From contig NZ_OEQH01000003.1 in assembly GCF_900240385.1 (NCBI RefSeq), positions 248,001 to 312,000 of the forward strand: 64,000 bases of DNA, in the 5' to 3' direction. This stretch comes from Clostridium minihomine (GTDB taxonomy: Bacteria > Bacillota > Clostridia > Oscillospirales > Acutalibacteraceae). The translations under genes were made by a program, and so were the position numbers. The notes under the pieces were generated by a model. The model was given only the letters and a program-made list of their open reading frames with translations, did no database searches and was not told where the DNA came from. Positions 41,560-50,217 of this stretch are shown here, one piece after another (the stretch's first letter is position 1; the number at the start of each line of letters is the position of its first letter).

Positions 41560-42030
41560 TTAGAAGCCCTCCTTTTCAGGAAGGTCCGCATTGGGAAAAT
41601 ACTTTTGAGAAGAAAGTGAAAACAGTTCATTTTTGGTTCCGGATTTTTGAGAATACACCAAAACATCCAGCTTTAGAGTTACCCCGGCATCTGTGGGAAT
41701 GGACTGCATCTTTTTTTCTGCGAAATACACGGCATTTTCTTGGGTGGGATTCCAGTTTTTATCATATCCGGAAAGGGATACGGTATCTTCTGCCGGGTTG
41801 CCGGGTACCGGTGCAAACACTTTTTCAAAATCAGATGGGGTTTTCAGAGAATGCATGGTTTCCACAGCCGTTTGTGCCACTGCCATGGCATAGTTGGTTT
41901 CTTCACTTTTTAGGGCTGTTGTTCGGGCAGCGGTGAAAAGCTGCAATATCGCCACAGACGAAATGGCAGTAAAAAGAAGAACAAATATAATTTCAATAAA
42001 AAAAGAATGGAATCGAATGGAGTTTTTCAT
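41560..42030 (-). CDS. Pilin-like protein with prepilin-style N-terminus
   Basis: The 156-residue product begins with a short basic stretch (MKNSIRFHS) and then FFIEIIFVLLFTAIS, a hydrophobic helix with a Glu near its start, reminiscent of the Glu5 in type IV prepilins. The exported part has no recognised domain. I chose ATG 42030, with AAAGGTG upstream; the longer frame would overlap the preceding gene. It sits between a DUF4860-like gene and another pilin-like gene. Confidence 0.75.
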   Translation of the reverse strand: MKNSIRFHSFFIEIIFVLLFTAISSVAILQLFTAARTTALKSEETNYAMAVAQTAVETMHSLKTPSDFEKVFAPVPGNPAEDTVSLSGYDKNWNPTQENAVYFAEKKMQSIPTDAGVTLKLDVLVYSQKSGTKNELFSLSSQKYFPNADLPEKEGF

Positions 42031-42049
42031 ATGCAGCACCTTTAACGAA

Positions 42050-42523
42050 TCAATACGAACGCGGAGAGACAGAAATGGAAAATTGGTTTCCATTTTGAGC
42101 TGTTGCAGTAATCAGAAACAGGCCATCTGACTGGGTGACGGAAAAATCATGAAGTTCCGTCAGTTTTTCGCCGGTGTCTGGCAAAAATGGATCCTCAGCG
42201 CCCGCAAAAAGTTCCATTAAGTAACCATCATGGCAATATAAATAGGTCTTAAAGACTTCGTTATCATACTCAGAGTCAATCACAAGGGCTTTTGTTTCTT
42301 CCATGGTTTCCAATTTCAAATTAGGTTCGCCTTCCGCAGTGCGGATTTTGTTGGCGACATAGGATAACGAGGTTCGCATCTGATGGTTTGCAGTAAGGGA
42401 ACGAGAAACTTTCTGATAAGCATCTGCGCCAATGAATACCAGCAAAAGGGAGGACAAGGCGAACATGGAAAAAATCAGAAGGATCAAAAGTGTTTGAGTA
42501 GAGCGATGTCTGTTTTCCTTCAC
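42050..42523 (-). CDS. DUF4860-like pilin-related protein
   Basis: The 157-residue product has one N-terminal hydrophobic helix (LLILLIFSMFALSSLLLVF) followed by a helical neck (ADAYQKVSRSLTANHQMRTS) and a beta-rich domain. This resembles the DUF4860 family seen in clostridial type IV pilus loci. Its start overlaps the stop of the upstream GspG-like gene by ATGA. The role as a minor pilin or pilus assembly protein is inferred. Confidence 0.75.
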   Translation of the reverse strand: MKENRHRSTQTLLILLIFSMFALSSLLLVFIGADAYQKVSRSLTANHQMRTSLSYVANKIRTAEGEPNLKLETMEETKALVIDSEYDNEVFKTYLYCHDGYLMELFAGAEDPFLPDTGEKLTELHDFSVTQSDGLFLITATAQNGNQFSISVSPRSY

Positions 42524-42837
42524 GGCTGAACCTCCTCTGTGGCATTGCCGCGCTCCAGAATTTGAATTACGGGCTTAATGTTAGAGGCAAAGATTTGATA
42601 ATCCACATAATATTTTTCGGAATCTACCTGTACCCCATAGTTTTGCTGTAAATATTGAAAAGTGGGGGGGTACATCCCTTCAATGGCATAGCAGTTTAGA
42701 ACCGCCCGGTCAATATTCTGCAGCAGCAAAGTGCGGTTTTCCTGCTGGTTGGTTTCTGCTACACGGGAAAAACCAATCCATAAAAAGGCCAAAACCAGCC
42801 CAAACAGAAGCAAAGAAAAAAAGCGGGATACTTTCAT
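42520..42837 (-). CDS. GspG/pilin-like small protein
   Basis: The 105-residue product has an N-terminal hydrophobic segment (FFSLLLFGLVLAFLWIGF) and then IDRAVLNCYAIEGMYPPTF, a stretch that recalls the conserved region of GspG-type pseudopilins (alternation of Tyr, Gly and Pro before a short beta region). No processing site is obvious. It lies 11 bases after pilC and overlaps the next gene by ATGA. Confidence 0.75.
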   Translation of the reverse strand: MKVSRFFSLLLFGLVLAFLWIGFSRVAETNQQENRTLLLQNIDRAVLNCYAIEGMYPPTFQYLQQNYGVQVDSEKYYVDYQIFASNIKPVIQILERGNATEEVQP

Positions 42838-42848
42838 ACGGTTCCTCC

Positions 42849-43901
42849 TCAGCTGATGCCGGACATGATCCCGATGAGCGGGAGCATAATAGACAGAAGA
42901 ATAGCACCGATAACAATAGAAAGCAGACCGACCAAAAGCGGCTCGATCAAAGATACCGCCTGATTCATTCGGCCCATAGCTTCTTCCTGATAGGTTTCTG
43001 CGATTTGATTCATCACGTTATCCAGATTTCCGGCGCTTTCGCCAACCCGTATCATACTGGTGTAAATGCCGGGAAATAAACCGGTTTGCTGCAAAGACGG
43101 AGAGAAAGATTCCCCGTTGGTTACAGCCTGAGAAACCGCTTGGGCTTTTCGAATAGCCGAAGGGGTCTTTAAGATGCCCGGCAATAATTCCAAAGACTGT
43201 GAAAGATCATATCCGCTGCTGAGCAGCAGAGAAAAAACAGAAGCAAATTGGGCGGCATCCAACTGATCCATCATTTTTGATAGAAAAGGAAGCCGGTAAG
43301 AAAGGGATAAAAAGCAGCGTTTCCCTTTTTCGGTCTTAATTGCCCAAAATGAAAATAAAATGGCTACCGCAAGCAGCAGCATGGCCGCCAGTGCGATTTT
43401 TCCCACCAAGGCCCCGGTATGGACAGCCGCAATGGAAGAGGAAGAGAAATCTGCGCTCAAGCCTTCAAATACCTGCTGAAAAATCGGCAGAATTTTCGAT
43501 ATTAAAACCAGCATTACCGCAGAAATCATGAAAATTAAGATCAGGGGATAGGTGACAGCGCTTTTGATCTGAGTTTTCATCTGATCTTCCCGTTCATAAT
43601 ATAGGGCTAACGAAGCCATGACGTCGTCCAGCTTTCCGGTTTTTTCCCCAATGTCTATCATATGAATCATATATCGGGGGAATATCCCGCTGCTGTTCAG
43701 TGCATAGCAGAACGATCCGTTTTCAGAAAGAGTATCTCGAATAGAATTAAGATGTTGTTTTTGTCTGGGATTTTCCATATTGTCGCAAATTGCGGCAATT
43801 CCTTCTTCCAAAGGAATTGCCGCCTTTAACAGCCAAGAAATTTGGGAACAAAATACAGAAAGTTCTCTGACAGTAAAAACAGTGCCGCTTTGTCTGTTCA
43901 T
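42849..43901 (-). CDS. PilC/GspF-family inner-membrane protein
   Basis: PilC forms the membrane platform on which the pilus ATPases work. The 350-residue product has two T2SSF repeats (about 25-140 and 215-335) and three hydrophobic segments (near 115-140, 165-190 and 325-348). Conserved pieces include IDIGEKTGKLDDVM and the matching IRVGESAGNLDNVM in the second repeat. I chose ATG 43901, with GGGAGG 7 bases upstream; the ATG at 43907 is too close to it. It heads the structural part of the pilus operon. Confidence 0.9.
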   Translation of the reverse strand: MNRQSGTVFTVRELSVFCSQISWLLKAAIPLEEGIAAICDNMENPRQKQHLNSIRDTLSENGSFCYALNSSGIFPRYMIHMIDIGEKTGKLDDVMASLALYYEREDQMKTQIKSAVTYPLILIFMISAVMLVLISKILPIFQQVFEGLSADFSSSSIAAVHTGALVGKIALAAMLLLAVAILFSFWAIKTEKGKRCFLSLSYRLPFLSKMMDQLDAAQFASVFSLLLSSGYDLSQSLELLPGILKTPSAIRKAQAVSQAVTNGESFSPSLQQTGLFPGIYTSMIRVGESAGNLDNVMNQIAETYQEEAMGRMNQAVSLIEPLLVGLLSIVIGAILLSIMLPLIGIMSGIS

Positions 43902-43928
43902 TTTCATTCCTCCCGCAGAGATGAGCTG

Positions 43929-44957
43929 TTAATAAATTCGAGCCATAGTATAGCCGGATCCTACACTGTTGGAAGCGCCAAAAGTGGGATCCATCAGTTT
44001 CCAGCCGGTTTTGGTGTTTTCTATTTTAATGGTAATCCAGCCGGTTCCCTGTAAATAAACTTCATTCCAGGAATGAGTGGCAGCAACTGCATCTACCGAA
44101 CCGACCACCAATTTGCAGGGAACCCCCTGAGAGCGGAGCATAGATGCCATCACAGCGGAATAATCAAAGCAGATTCCCTTTTTCGATGACAAGATCGCAT
44201 CGACATTGGGCAAATAACCGGATTTTACGGTAGCTGCTTTTTCGTAATCATATTTTATATTTTGAATCATAAAAGAATAGACTGCTTTCAGCTTTTCCAC
44301 ATCGGTTTTTGAACTAGCACACAGCTCGGCCGCTTTTTTCACCGTTTGAGAAGAGGACGTATAATTGACATATTGGTTCGGATTTAAAAACGGTGCATTC
44401 ACGCTGGACAACTGTACGGAGAAAGAGACGCTGCACAGCTCTTTATAGGAACTGCCGGCGACATTTTCTAAAGTGCGCACCGAATAGGAGCCGTCTCCCA
44501 TTTGCAGCGGGAATATTTCGTTAGTTCCGGTATTATTCAAGTCGTAATTATACGTGAGGCTGTCTTTTTTGATTTGCACTTTCAGCCGTTTGCTGCTGCC
44601 GGTGTGTTTTACTACAATATAGCCGTTTGCGCTGTGGCTGGCATCAATGACAGTGCCACCTTTTTGGTAAACAGTTCCCGAAACGGCAGAGCCTGCTGCG
44701 CCGGTGCCGGCAGACAAAGGCACAGCCAAGTCTTCCAGCTGTTCCAGAATTTCTTTTTCTTTTTCGAGAGAAGCGTCTTCTTCCGAAAGCTTGTTTTTAT
44801 CCTCAGACTCTGAAAAAACCAGCTTGGTTTCGTTGGTTTCGAAAGAAGAAGCGTTTTGTGCCGCTGGGCCAGAAAAAGCACAGGCGCTGAGCAGCGATAC
44901 AGAAAGCAAAAGAGCGAATAAGAAATATCTTTTTTTGTTTCGATTCATATTTTTCAT
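43929..44957 (-). CDS. Transglutaminase-like lipoprotein
   Basis: The 342-residue product has a lipoprotein signal (lipobox LLSAC at about residue 26) and a C-terminal transglutaminase-like domain with the triad Cys in KGICFDYSAVMASMLRSQG, His in THSWNEVYL and Asp in MDPTFGAS. A central beta-rich region (about 100-200) precedes it. The fold covers true cross-linking enzymes, peptidases and inactive relatives, so the chemistry is open. It lies between the BTAD regulator and pilC on the same strand, which suggests action on the pilus or on the nearby matrix proteins. Confidence 0.85.
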   Translation of the reverse strand: MKNMNRNKKRYFLFALLLSVSLLSACAFSGPAAQNASSFETNETKLVFSESEDKNKLSEEDASLEKEKEILEQLEDLAVPLSAGTGAAGSAVSGTVYQKGGTVIDASHSANGYIVVKHTGSSKRLKVQIKKDSLTYNYDLNNTGTNEIFPLQMGDGSYSVRTLENVAGSSYKELCSVSFSVQLSSVNAPFLNPNQYVNYTSSSQTVKKAAELCASSKTDVEKLKAVYSFMIQNIKYDYEKAATVKSGYLPNVDAILSSKKGICFDYSAVMASMLRSQGVPCKLVVGSVDAVAATHSWNEVYLQGTGWITIKIENTKTGWKLMDPTFGASNSVGSGYTMARIY

Positions 44958-45002
44958 ACGGATTCCTCCGGGATAAGCCGGTTTTTCGAAAACCGGGTGA
45001 TT

Positions 45003-46217
45003 TTATTTTTCTGCCGATTCAATACGGCTAAGCTTATAAACAATTTTAATCTCTTGATTTTTTTGTTGTTCTTCAAAGCGGCGGATAATACGGTGCATTA
45101 CCATTTCAGCGTTTTTTCGGTTAATTAGCGGAAGCATAATCATAAATTGAGAAAAACCGTAAGCCGCGACGGTGTCCCCTTTTCTCAAACTGCTTAAAAT
45201 GACATTTTTCAGCAGATGAACCACAAAAGCAGTGGATGATTCCTGTAAAATACATCCGTTCTGATCTTGCGGGGAAAGCAAAGCGACATAAATGGAATCA
45301 TCCGTACGTGATATCATACGCGCCTGAATGCGGTACAGGTTCTTAAAAGTTTCATAGTCACAAAAGTAAGCCCCTTTTATATTTTGGGCTTCTTTTAAAT
45401 CTGCGCTGATATTACATAAATCAATTTCGGTTTGATTTGCCAGGTTCATTACTTGCTGATAGTATCGTTTCAGCTGGGGGGCAATGTCCACGCCCAGCTC
45501 CCGGTAAAACAGCTCTGCTGCGCGCCGGTAATGGGTTAAAGCTTTGCTTTTTTGGCCGGTGCGAATGTATGCTTGAATGAGCGTTTTGTGAATGGATTCC
45601 TCCAGCGGAATAAATACGGCGGCAGTTTCGCAGATAGAGATAATTTCTTTATAGTCTTGTTTTTCCGCCAAAAGAGTACAAAGTTTTGTTGTACAATCTA
45701 TGTATAAAGAAGCAAAATAAGTCTTTCGGGAAGCGGCCCAGCCCATATCGCTGCAGCCGGGTAAAAAATCCCCCTGATAATAAGAAAAAATCTTTTTATA
45801 AAGAGCAATTTTCTCTTCTTTTGAAGAATCAATCAGAGAAGAAAGTTTGGCCAGCCGTTCCAGTTCTTCCACATCCACCACACAGGGCAACTCCGGATTC
45901 CAAAGGTAACTTCCCTGTGAATAAATAATGTATTCAGAAGAATCCTGAAGCCTGGTTTTTAAAAGGGCTCGGGCACGGTAAACCAGATTCTTCAGCGCAT
46001 TCATCGGGTCAGCGCAAGCGTCACAATCCGACCACAGCACTTCAATCAGTTTTTCCACTGGCATTTGCAGCTGCCTGTGGGCCAGCAAAAACTCGATCAG
46101 CAGCCAAACCTGTTTGGTTCTGCCGCCTGTCGGACACAAAATATGTTCCCCTTTTTGAAGCTTGAACTTTCCAAACATGCTTACATAGACAGTATCTATG
46201 GAACGCGAAGCATTCAT
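45003..46217 (-). CDS. BTAD (SARP-type) regulator with GGDEF-like tail
   Basis: The 404-residue product has an N-terminal winged helix of the OmpR/SARP type (about 10-100), a bacterial transcriptional activator domain made of TPR-like helices (about 105-255, e.g. ALTHYRRAAELFYRELGVDIAPQ), and a C-terminal part (about 285-395) with the fold pattern of GGDEF domains (LRKGDTVAAYGFSQFMIMLPL). The GGDEF motif itself reads YGFSQF, so it should not make cyclic di-GMP but might bind a ligand. It is the first gene of the minus-strand operon and divergent from the matrix locus, and may control both. Confidence 0.82.
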   Translation of the reverse strand: MNASRSIDTVYVSMFGKFKLQKGEHILCPTGGRTKQVWLLIEFLLAHRQLQMPVEKLIEVLWSDCDACADPMNALKNLVYRARALLKTRLQDSSEYIIYSQGSYLWNPELPCVVDVEELERLAKLSSLIDSSKEEKIALYKKIFSYYQGDFLPGCSDMGWAASRKTYFASLYIDCTTKLCTLLAEKQDYKEIISICETAAVFIPLEESIHKTLIQAYIRTGQKSKALTHYRRAAELFYRELGVDIAPQLKRYYQQVMNLANQTEIDLCNISADLKEAQNIKGAYFCDYETFKNLYRIQARMISRTDDSIYVALLSPQDQNGCILQESSTAFVVHLLKNVILSSLRKGDTVAAYGFSQFMIMLPLINRKNAEMVMHRIIRRFEEQQKNQEIKIVYKLSRIESAEK

Positions 46218-46585
46218 CTCTTACAGCACCTCTACTTTAAATTTTGAAGAAAAATGCTGTCTGAAATAACTATAGCATGTGTTCTTAAAAATGGCAAGAA
46301 TAGTATATAAAATTACTAATTTTATGCAATTATAATTCAGCAAACAACTTAATATATAGTATAAACAGAGAATAAACAGACCTTTTTTCCAAAGTATGGA
46401 AAAAAGGTCTTTCTGAGACTGGTATGTGACCGAGTTTACTTATAATAGTAGAAAGAAATGTTGTCCATGTCTGATATTTAGAAAATGCTGTCTGAATATC
46501 ATCTGTTTTTGTTTTTTATTTAGGAAAAGAAAGGCTATTTGTGATATTGTTATTCATTTTCAATTGATTTGGGGGGCGGCCGATA
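46218..46585. other. Divergent control region of the pilus and matrix loci
   Basis: This 368-base AT-rich spacer separates the BTAD regulator (minus) from the VWA gene (plus). It holds a 13-bp hairpin (46378-46410) and a TATAAT at 46441-46446 on the plus strand. GGGGGG lies ahead of the VWA start. No gene is supported. Confidence 0.6.
46378..46415 (+). terminator. Hairpin in the leader region of the matrix locus
   Basis: AGACCTTTTTTCC (46378-46390) pairs perfectly with GGAAAAAAGGTCT (46398-46410), followed by TTCT. There is no upstream gene on the plus strand to terminate, so it may be an attenuator or may insulate the two divergent units. Confidence 0.55.
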
Positions 46586-49500
46586 ATGAAAACCAAAGCC
46601 GGCATAGGAAGAAGGATATTGTCACTCCTTTTGACTTTTGCAATGACAACCAGCATCCTGCCGATTGCGAATGCAGCCGAAACTTTGGGGAATAACAGGG
46701 ATTCATCTTCTTATGCGGCGTCAGAAGAAAACGGCGATTTTATGCCGGAGGATGCCGCTGTAAAAACGGAGCCAGAGTCGCTGCTGAGCAGTGCGGAAGA
46801 CGCTTTGGTGCAAGTCGGCAAAACGGCCGAGTATACCGGGAATGGAACCAGCCGCACATATGATATTACTTTAACCGCACGTTCTAATAAAATAGAAAAA
46901 GAAATAATACCGGGGGAGCCTCAATCTATTCCGGCAGATGTTGCCTTGGTGCTGGATACCAGCGGTTCGATGGATTGGCCGGTCGATACCCGTAATCAGG
47001 GTGTGTATGTTCCTTTTAATGGGTGGGATAACGGACAATCGCTACCAAGAAACAATTATATTTTATATACTCGATCCGATGCTTCCGGTTATTTTAGGAA
47101 TTACTCTTCTACTCAAAAAACCACTTGGAACAATCGAAGAATCGATATCTGGACGGGGGGAGCTTGGAAAGCTGTTCTACCCGTTTATTCATCTTGGAAT
47201 CCTATTCCACAGATCGGCTATGTTTATAACAACCCGGGCGAGTATACGCGGTCAGAACGATGGCCCACATGGTATGACAGGTGGGATTCATGGAGTGATA
47301 GAACACCGACCCACCTTTTCGTGGATTATGCGTATGCCACGCGAATGGATGCGTTAAAATCGGTTGTTTATGATTTTATTTATCAATTAAATCCTGAAAG
47401 TAAAGTGGCAATCGATACATTTTCATCCGATGCAAAAGACCAAATTTCGTTGACTCCCCTGGAAAAAGAAAAAGATCAACAAAAGGTTTTGGATCAGATT
47501 ACCGGCCTGAAGGAAGGGGACGGCGGCACTTATATTTATAAAGGTCTGAAAAATGCAATCAGTAAATTAAAAGGTTCCAAAAACTCCAATAAGGTGATTG
47601 TTGCGTTTACTGACGGTGCGGATTATGACCGCAAGAACGCCGAAGCTCAGGCGAAGGCCGCCAGAAATGCCGACATCCGGATTTTCACCATAAGTCTGAT
47701 TGATAAGAATGTTCCCGATCGCTATAAAAGCGGCTCGACCAAATCGGTAGGGTATGATGCAAGAAATGCGGATCAGTATTTAAAAGAAATTGAAAACTTT
47801 CTAAGGGGCATCAGCTCTGACGCAGATAAAAAATCGGGAGATGACACTCAATATTATTACAGCTGTACCGATTTGGATGGGCTTGTAGAAGCAATGACCC
47901 AAATTTCGGAATCGGCCAGTACCGTAGTAGAGTCTTCTGTTCCCATTGAAAATGCCACGATAACCGATGTGTTGGATCCCCGCTTTCAGCTTTCATCCGC
48001 AGAGAAAACCCGGCTGAAAAAGGATGGTGCCACGGTAGAGGAAAAAGAGGACGGAACCACTAAGATTATTTGGAAAAATCAGGAAATCCCGGGCAAAAAA
48101 ACTTGGAGCAGAACCATCTCGATTCAGGCCAAGGGTGATTTTCTTGGGGGGAATGATATTACCACCAACCTTTATCCGAATTCGAATGTGTCCTATGAAG
48201 AGGACGGAAAAACATTGGCCAAATCGTTCCCGCAGCCTACGGTTCATGTGCCGTTGAAGTTCAGTGTAAAAAGCCAAGATACAAAGATCTTTTTAGGCGA
48301 AACAGTTCCGGTAAAACTGCAAGGAACATCGGTTGAGGAACAGATGTTCAATGAGGCCCAATGGAATTGGTACGGTAAAGAAAAAACCGGAACCTTCCAC
48401 TATGAGTGGCAGAACAAGAATGATGATTATATTGCAGAACTGGGGAAGATTTCACCTTTGGAAGACAGTGCCTATACTCTGAATGTTACTTTTCATCCTT
48501 TTGAACCAATGTTAGAGTCCAGCGGACCGGAACAGGCAAGTAAAACCGAAAAAAATGATTACACCGTTCAGGTGGTAAGAGGCTCAATACGGATTACAAA
48601 GGAATTAAATGCTTCTGATGTTTGGTTCCCCAACGGTGACCCGATTTTCACCTTTAAACTGGAGCGACTGGAAGGCGGGACGGTGAAAGAAACTAATTAC
48701 CGTACTGTGCGCTTTACCCGGGCCGATGAACAGGATGGCGTGCTTACCCTGACAGCTGATTTTGAGGATCTGAAAAAAGGGGAATACCGCATTACGGAAG
48801 TCTCTTCTTTACTGCATCATGTGAAAACGGTTTCTGTTTCTTCCGGTGACAAAGCCGATAGTCAGGTGAAAGGCAAGTCAGTGCAGTCTTATCTGGGATA
48901 TCACAGCGCTTCGGATTCTGCCACGAACGTTTCCCATAATTACGCAGAAGTACATTTTTTGAATACAGAAAAAGAGAAGGATTTCCCTTACTTTACACAT
49001 ACGGATTTAAAGTCTAATGCGATCCAGATTACATTTAGCGGAGAAAATGATGTACTGAATCCGGATGGAACCCCAACCGTGCCGGAAACACGTCAAAGCG
49101 CGGAAAAGCCAGATGAGAAAAGAACCGTCAGATCCGCATCAGTTCCTAAGCCGGAAATGATAGAGGATTTCGACGAACCTGAGGAAATAGAGGACGAATC
49201 CGTTCCACCTTTTTCCCTCAAGCTTCCGGTGACAGAAGGACCCATTATAGAGCAAGACATCAATAAGGATCCGAAGGAAGAAAATCCTGTACAGAACAAT
49301 ACGGAACAACCGTCTTGTTCGGATACAGAGCCTAATGGCGAACCAAAAGATGCTCCGGATACAATAGAAGAAAAAGATGCGAAGCCCAGTGGGGCAGATA
49401 GCGGTTCTGTTTCTTGCGATACTGCAATTCCGGACTCGGAGCCAAAGGAAGAACCGCCGCGGGAACCCGAAAAGACGGATGAAGAAATCCTTTCTCAAAC

Positions 49501-49594
49501 TCCGGAGGATCGAAAACAGGATTCTCAAGCAAAACCTGAAAATTCGGAAAAAGAACCTACTGCTCGGGATTCACATGACGCAAATCAAGAGTAA
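46586..49594 (+). CDS. Secreted VWA-domain surface protein
   Basis: The 1002-residue protein has an N-terminal signal peptide (about 1-30, cleavage after IANA), a von Willebrand A domain with an intact MIDAS motif (DTSGS, residues 124-128, and FTDGAD later) interrupted by an aromatic-rich insert (about 135-245), a middle region of beta-sandwich repeats (TDVLDPRFQL, then a Cna-like SIRITKELNAS domain near 665-790) and an acidic, Glu/Pro/Asp-rich tail of about 200 residues. It has no sorting motif or C-terminal membrane helix. It heads the plus-strand matrix locus, with a purine-rich ribosome site. An adhesive or fibre-tip role is the likely reading. Confidence 0.87.
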   Translation: MKTKAGIGRRILSLLLTFAMTTSILPIANAAETLGNNRDSSSYAASEENGDFMPEDAAVKTEPESLLSSAEDALVQVGKTAEYTGNGTSRTYDITLTARSNKIEKEIIPGEPQSIPADVALVLDTSGSMDWPVDTRNQGVYVPFNGWDNGQSLPRNNYILYTRSDASGYFRNYSSTQKTTWNNRRIDIWTGGAWKAVLPVYSSWNPIPQIGYVYNNPGEYTRSERWPTWYDRWDSWSDRTPTHLFVDYAYATRMDALKSVVYDFIYQLNPESKVAIDTFSSDAKDQISLTPLEKEKDQQKVLDQITGLKEGDGGTYIYKGLKNAISKLKGSKNSNKVIVAFTDGADYDRKNAEAQAKAARNADIRIFTISLIDKNVPDRYKSGSTKSVGYDARNADQYLKEIENFLRGISSDADKKSGDDTQYYYSCTDLDGLVEAMTQISESASTVVESSVPIENATITDVLDPRFQLSSAEKTRLKKDGATVEEKEDGTTKIIWKNQEIPGKKTWSRTISIQAKGDFLGGNDITTNLYPNSNVSYEEDGKTLAKSFPQPTVHVPLKFSVKSQDTKIFLGETVPVKLQGTSVEEQMFNEAQWNWYGKEKTGTFHYEWQNKNDDYIAELGKISPLEDSAYTLNVTFHPFEPMLESSGPEQASKTEKNDYTVQVVRGSIRITKELNASDVWFPNGDPIFTFKLERLEGGTVKETNYRTVRFTRADEQDGVLTLTADFEDLKKGEYRITEVSSLLHHVKTVSVSSGDKADSQVKGKSVQSYLGYHSASDSATNVSHNYAEVHFLNTEKEKDFPYFTHTDLKSNAIQITFSGENDVLNPDGTPTVPETRQSAEKPDEKRTVRSASVPKPEMIEDFDEPEEIEDESVPPFSLKLPVTEGPIIEQDINKDPKEENPVQNNTEQPSCSDTEPNGEPKDAPDTIEEKDAKPSGADSGSVSCDTAIPDSEPKEEPPREPEKTDEEILSQTPEDRKQDSQAKPENSEKEPTARDSHDANQE

Positions 49595-49634
49595 TTGCGT
49601 TTTATGAATTCAGATGGATATCGAAAAGGAAAGA

Positions 49635-50186
49635 ATGGCGATTATGGAAAAAATCATTCAAAAAATTTGTAATGCACTTATTAGCGTTATCTTAGCGGTT
49701 ATGTTGATTTGTGCCTCGGTACTTTTGCTGCCGCACGCTTTTGGGTATAACGTTTATACGGTGCTCAGCGGCAGTATGGAACCCCAGTATCATGTGGGGG
49801 GACTGGTGTTTGTAAAATCCGTTGACGCACAGGAAATTCAGGTAAACGATGCGATTACGTTTCGCGTTCAAGGGCAGTCGGATATGGTTGCAACGCACCG
49901 TGTCATTGCAATCGACAATGAAAACCGCACTTTTACAACAAAAGGCGATGCCAACAATGTGCCGGATCCGCCCATATCCTTTGATGTTCTGGTGGGGCGT
50001 GCGGCGCAGTTCAGTGTTCCGTATCTGGGCTGGCTTTCTATTTTTATACGCACCAAGCAGGGGCTTTTAACGGCGGGATGCCTTGTCTTGTTTGTTGTTC
50101 TGCTGTGTTTCTTGCCCGGTATTTTTAAAAAAGAGCCGGAGCCAAAAGAAAAAGAAGGCGATGCGGTAAAAATGACAAAACCATAA
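49635..50186 (+). CDS. SipW-type signal peptidase I
   Basis: SipW-type peptidases are ER-type signal peptidases that use a Ser-His rather than a Ser-Lys pair and specifically process TasA-like matrix proteins. The 183-residue product has an N-terminal membrane helix (about 12-34), the nucleophile Ser47 in VLSGSMEP, His88 in VATHRVIAI and GDANNVPDP, with a second helix near the C-terminus (about 140-165). I chose ATG 49635, preceded by AAAAGGAAAG; ATG 49614 is an alternative. It lies between the VWA gene and two TasA-like genes, which should be its substrates. Confidence 0.88.
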   Translation: MAIMEKIIQKICNALISVILAVMLICASVLLLPHAFGYNVYTVLSGSMEPQYHVGGLVFVKSVDAQEIQVNDAITFRVQGQSDMVATHRVIAIDNENRTFTTKGDANNVPDPPISFDVLVGRAAQFSVPYLGWLSIFIRTKQGLLTAGCLVLFVVLLCFLPGIFKKEPEPKEKEGDAVKMTKP

Positions 50187-50217
50187 TTCGAAATGGATGA
50201 TGGAGGAGGGAAAGCCA

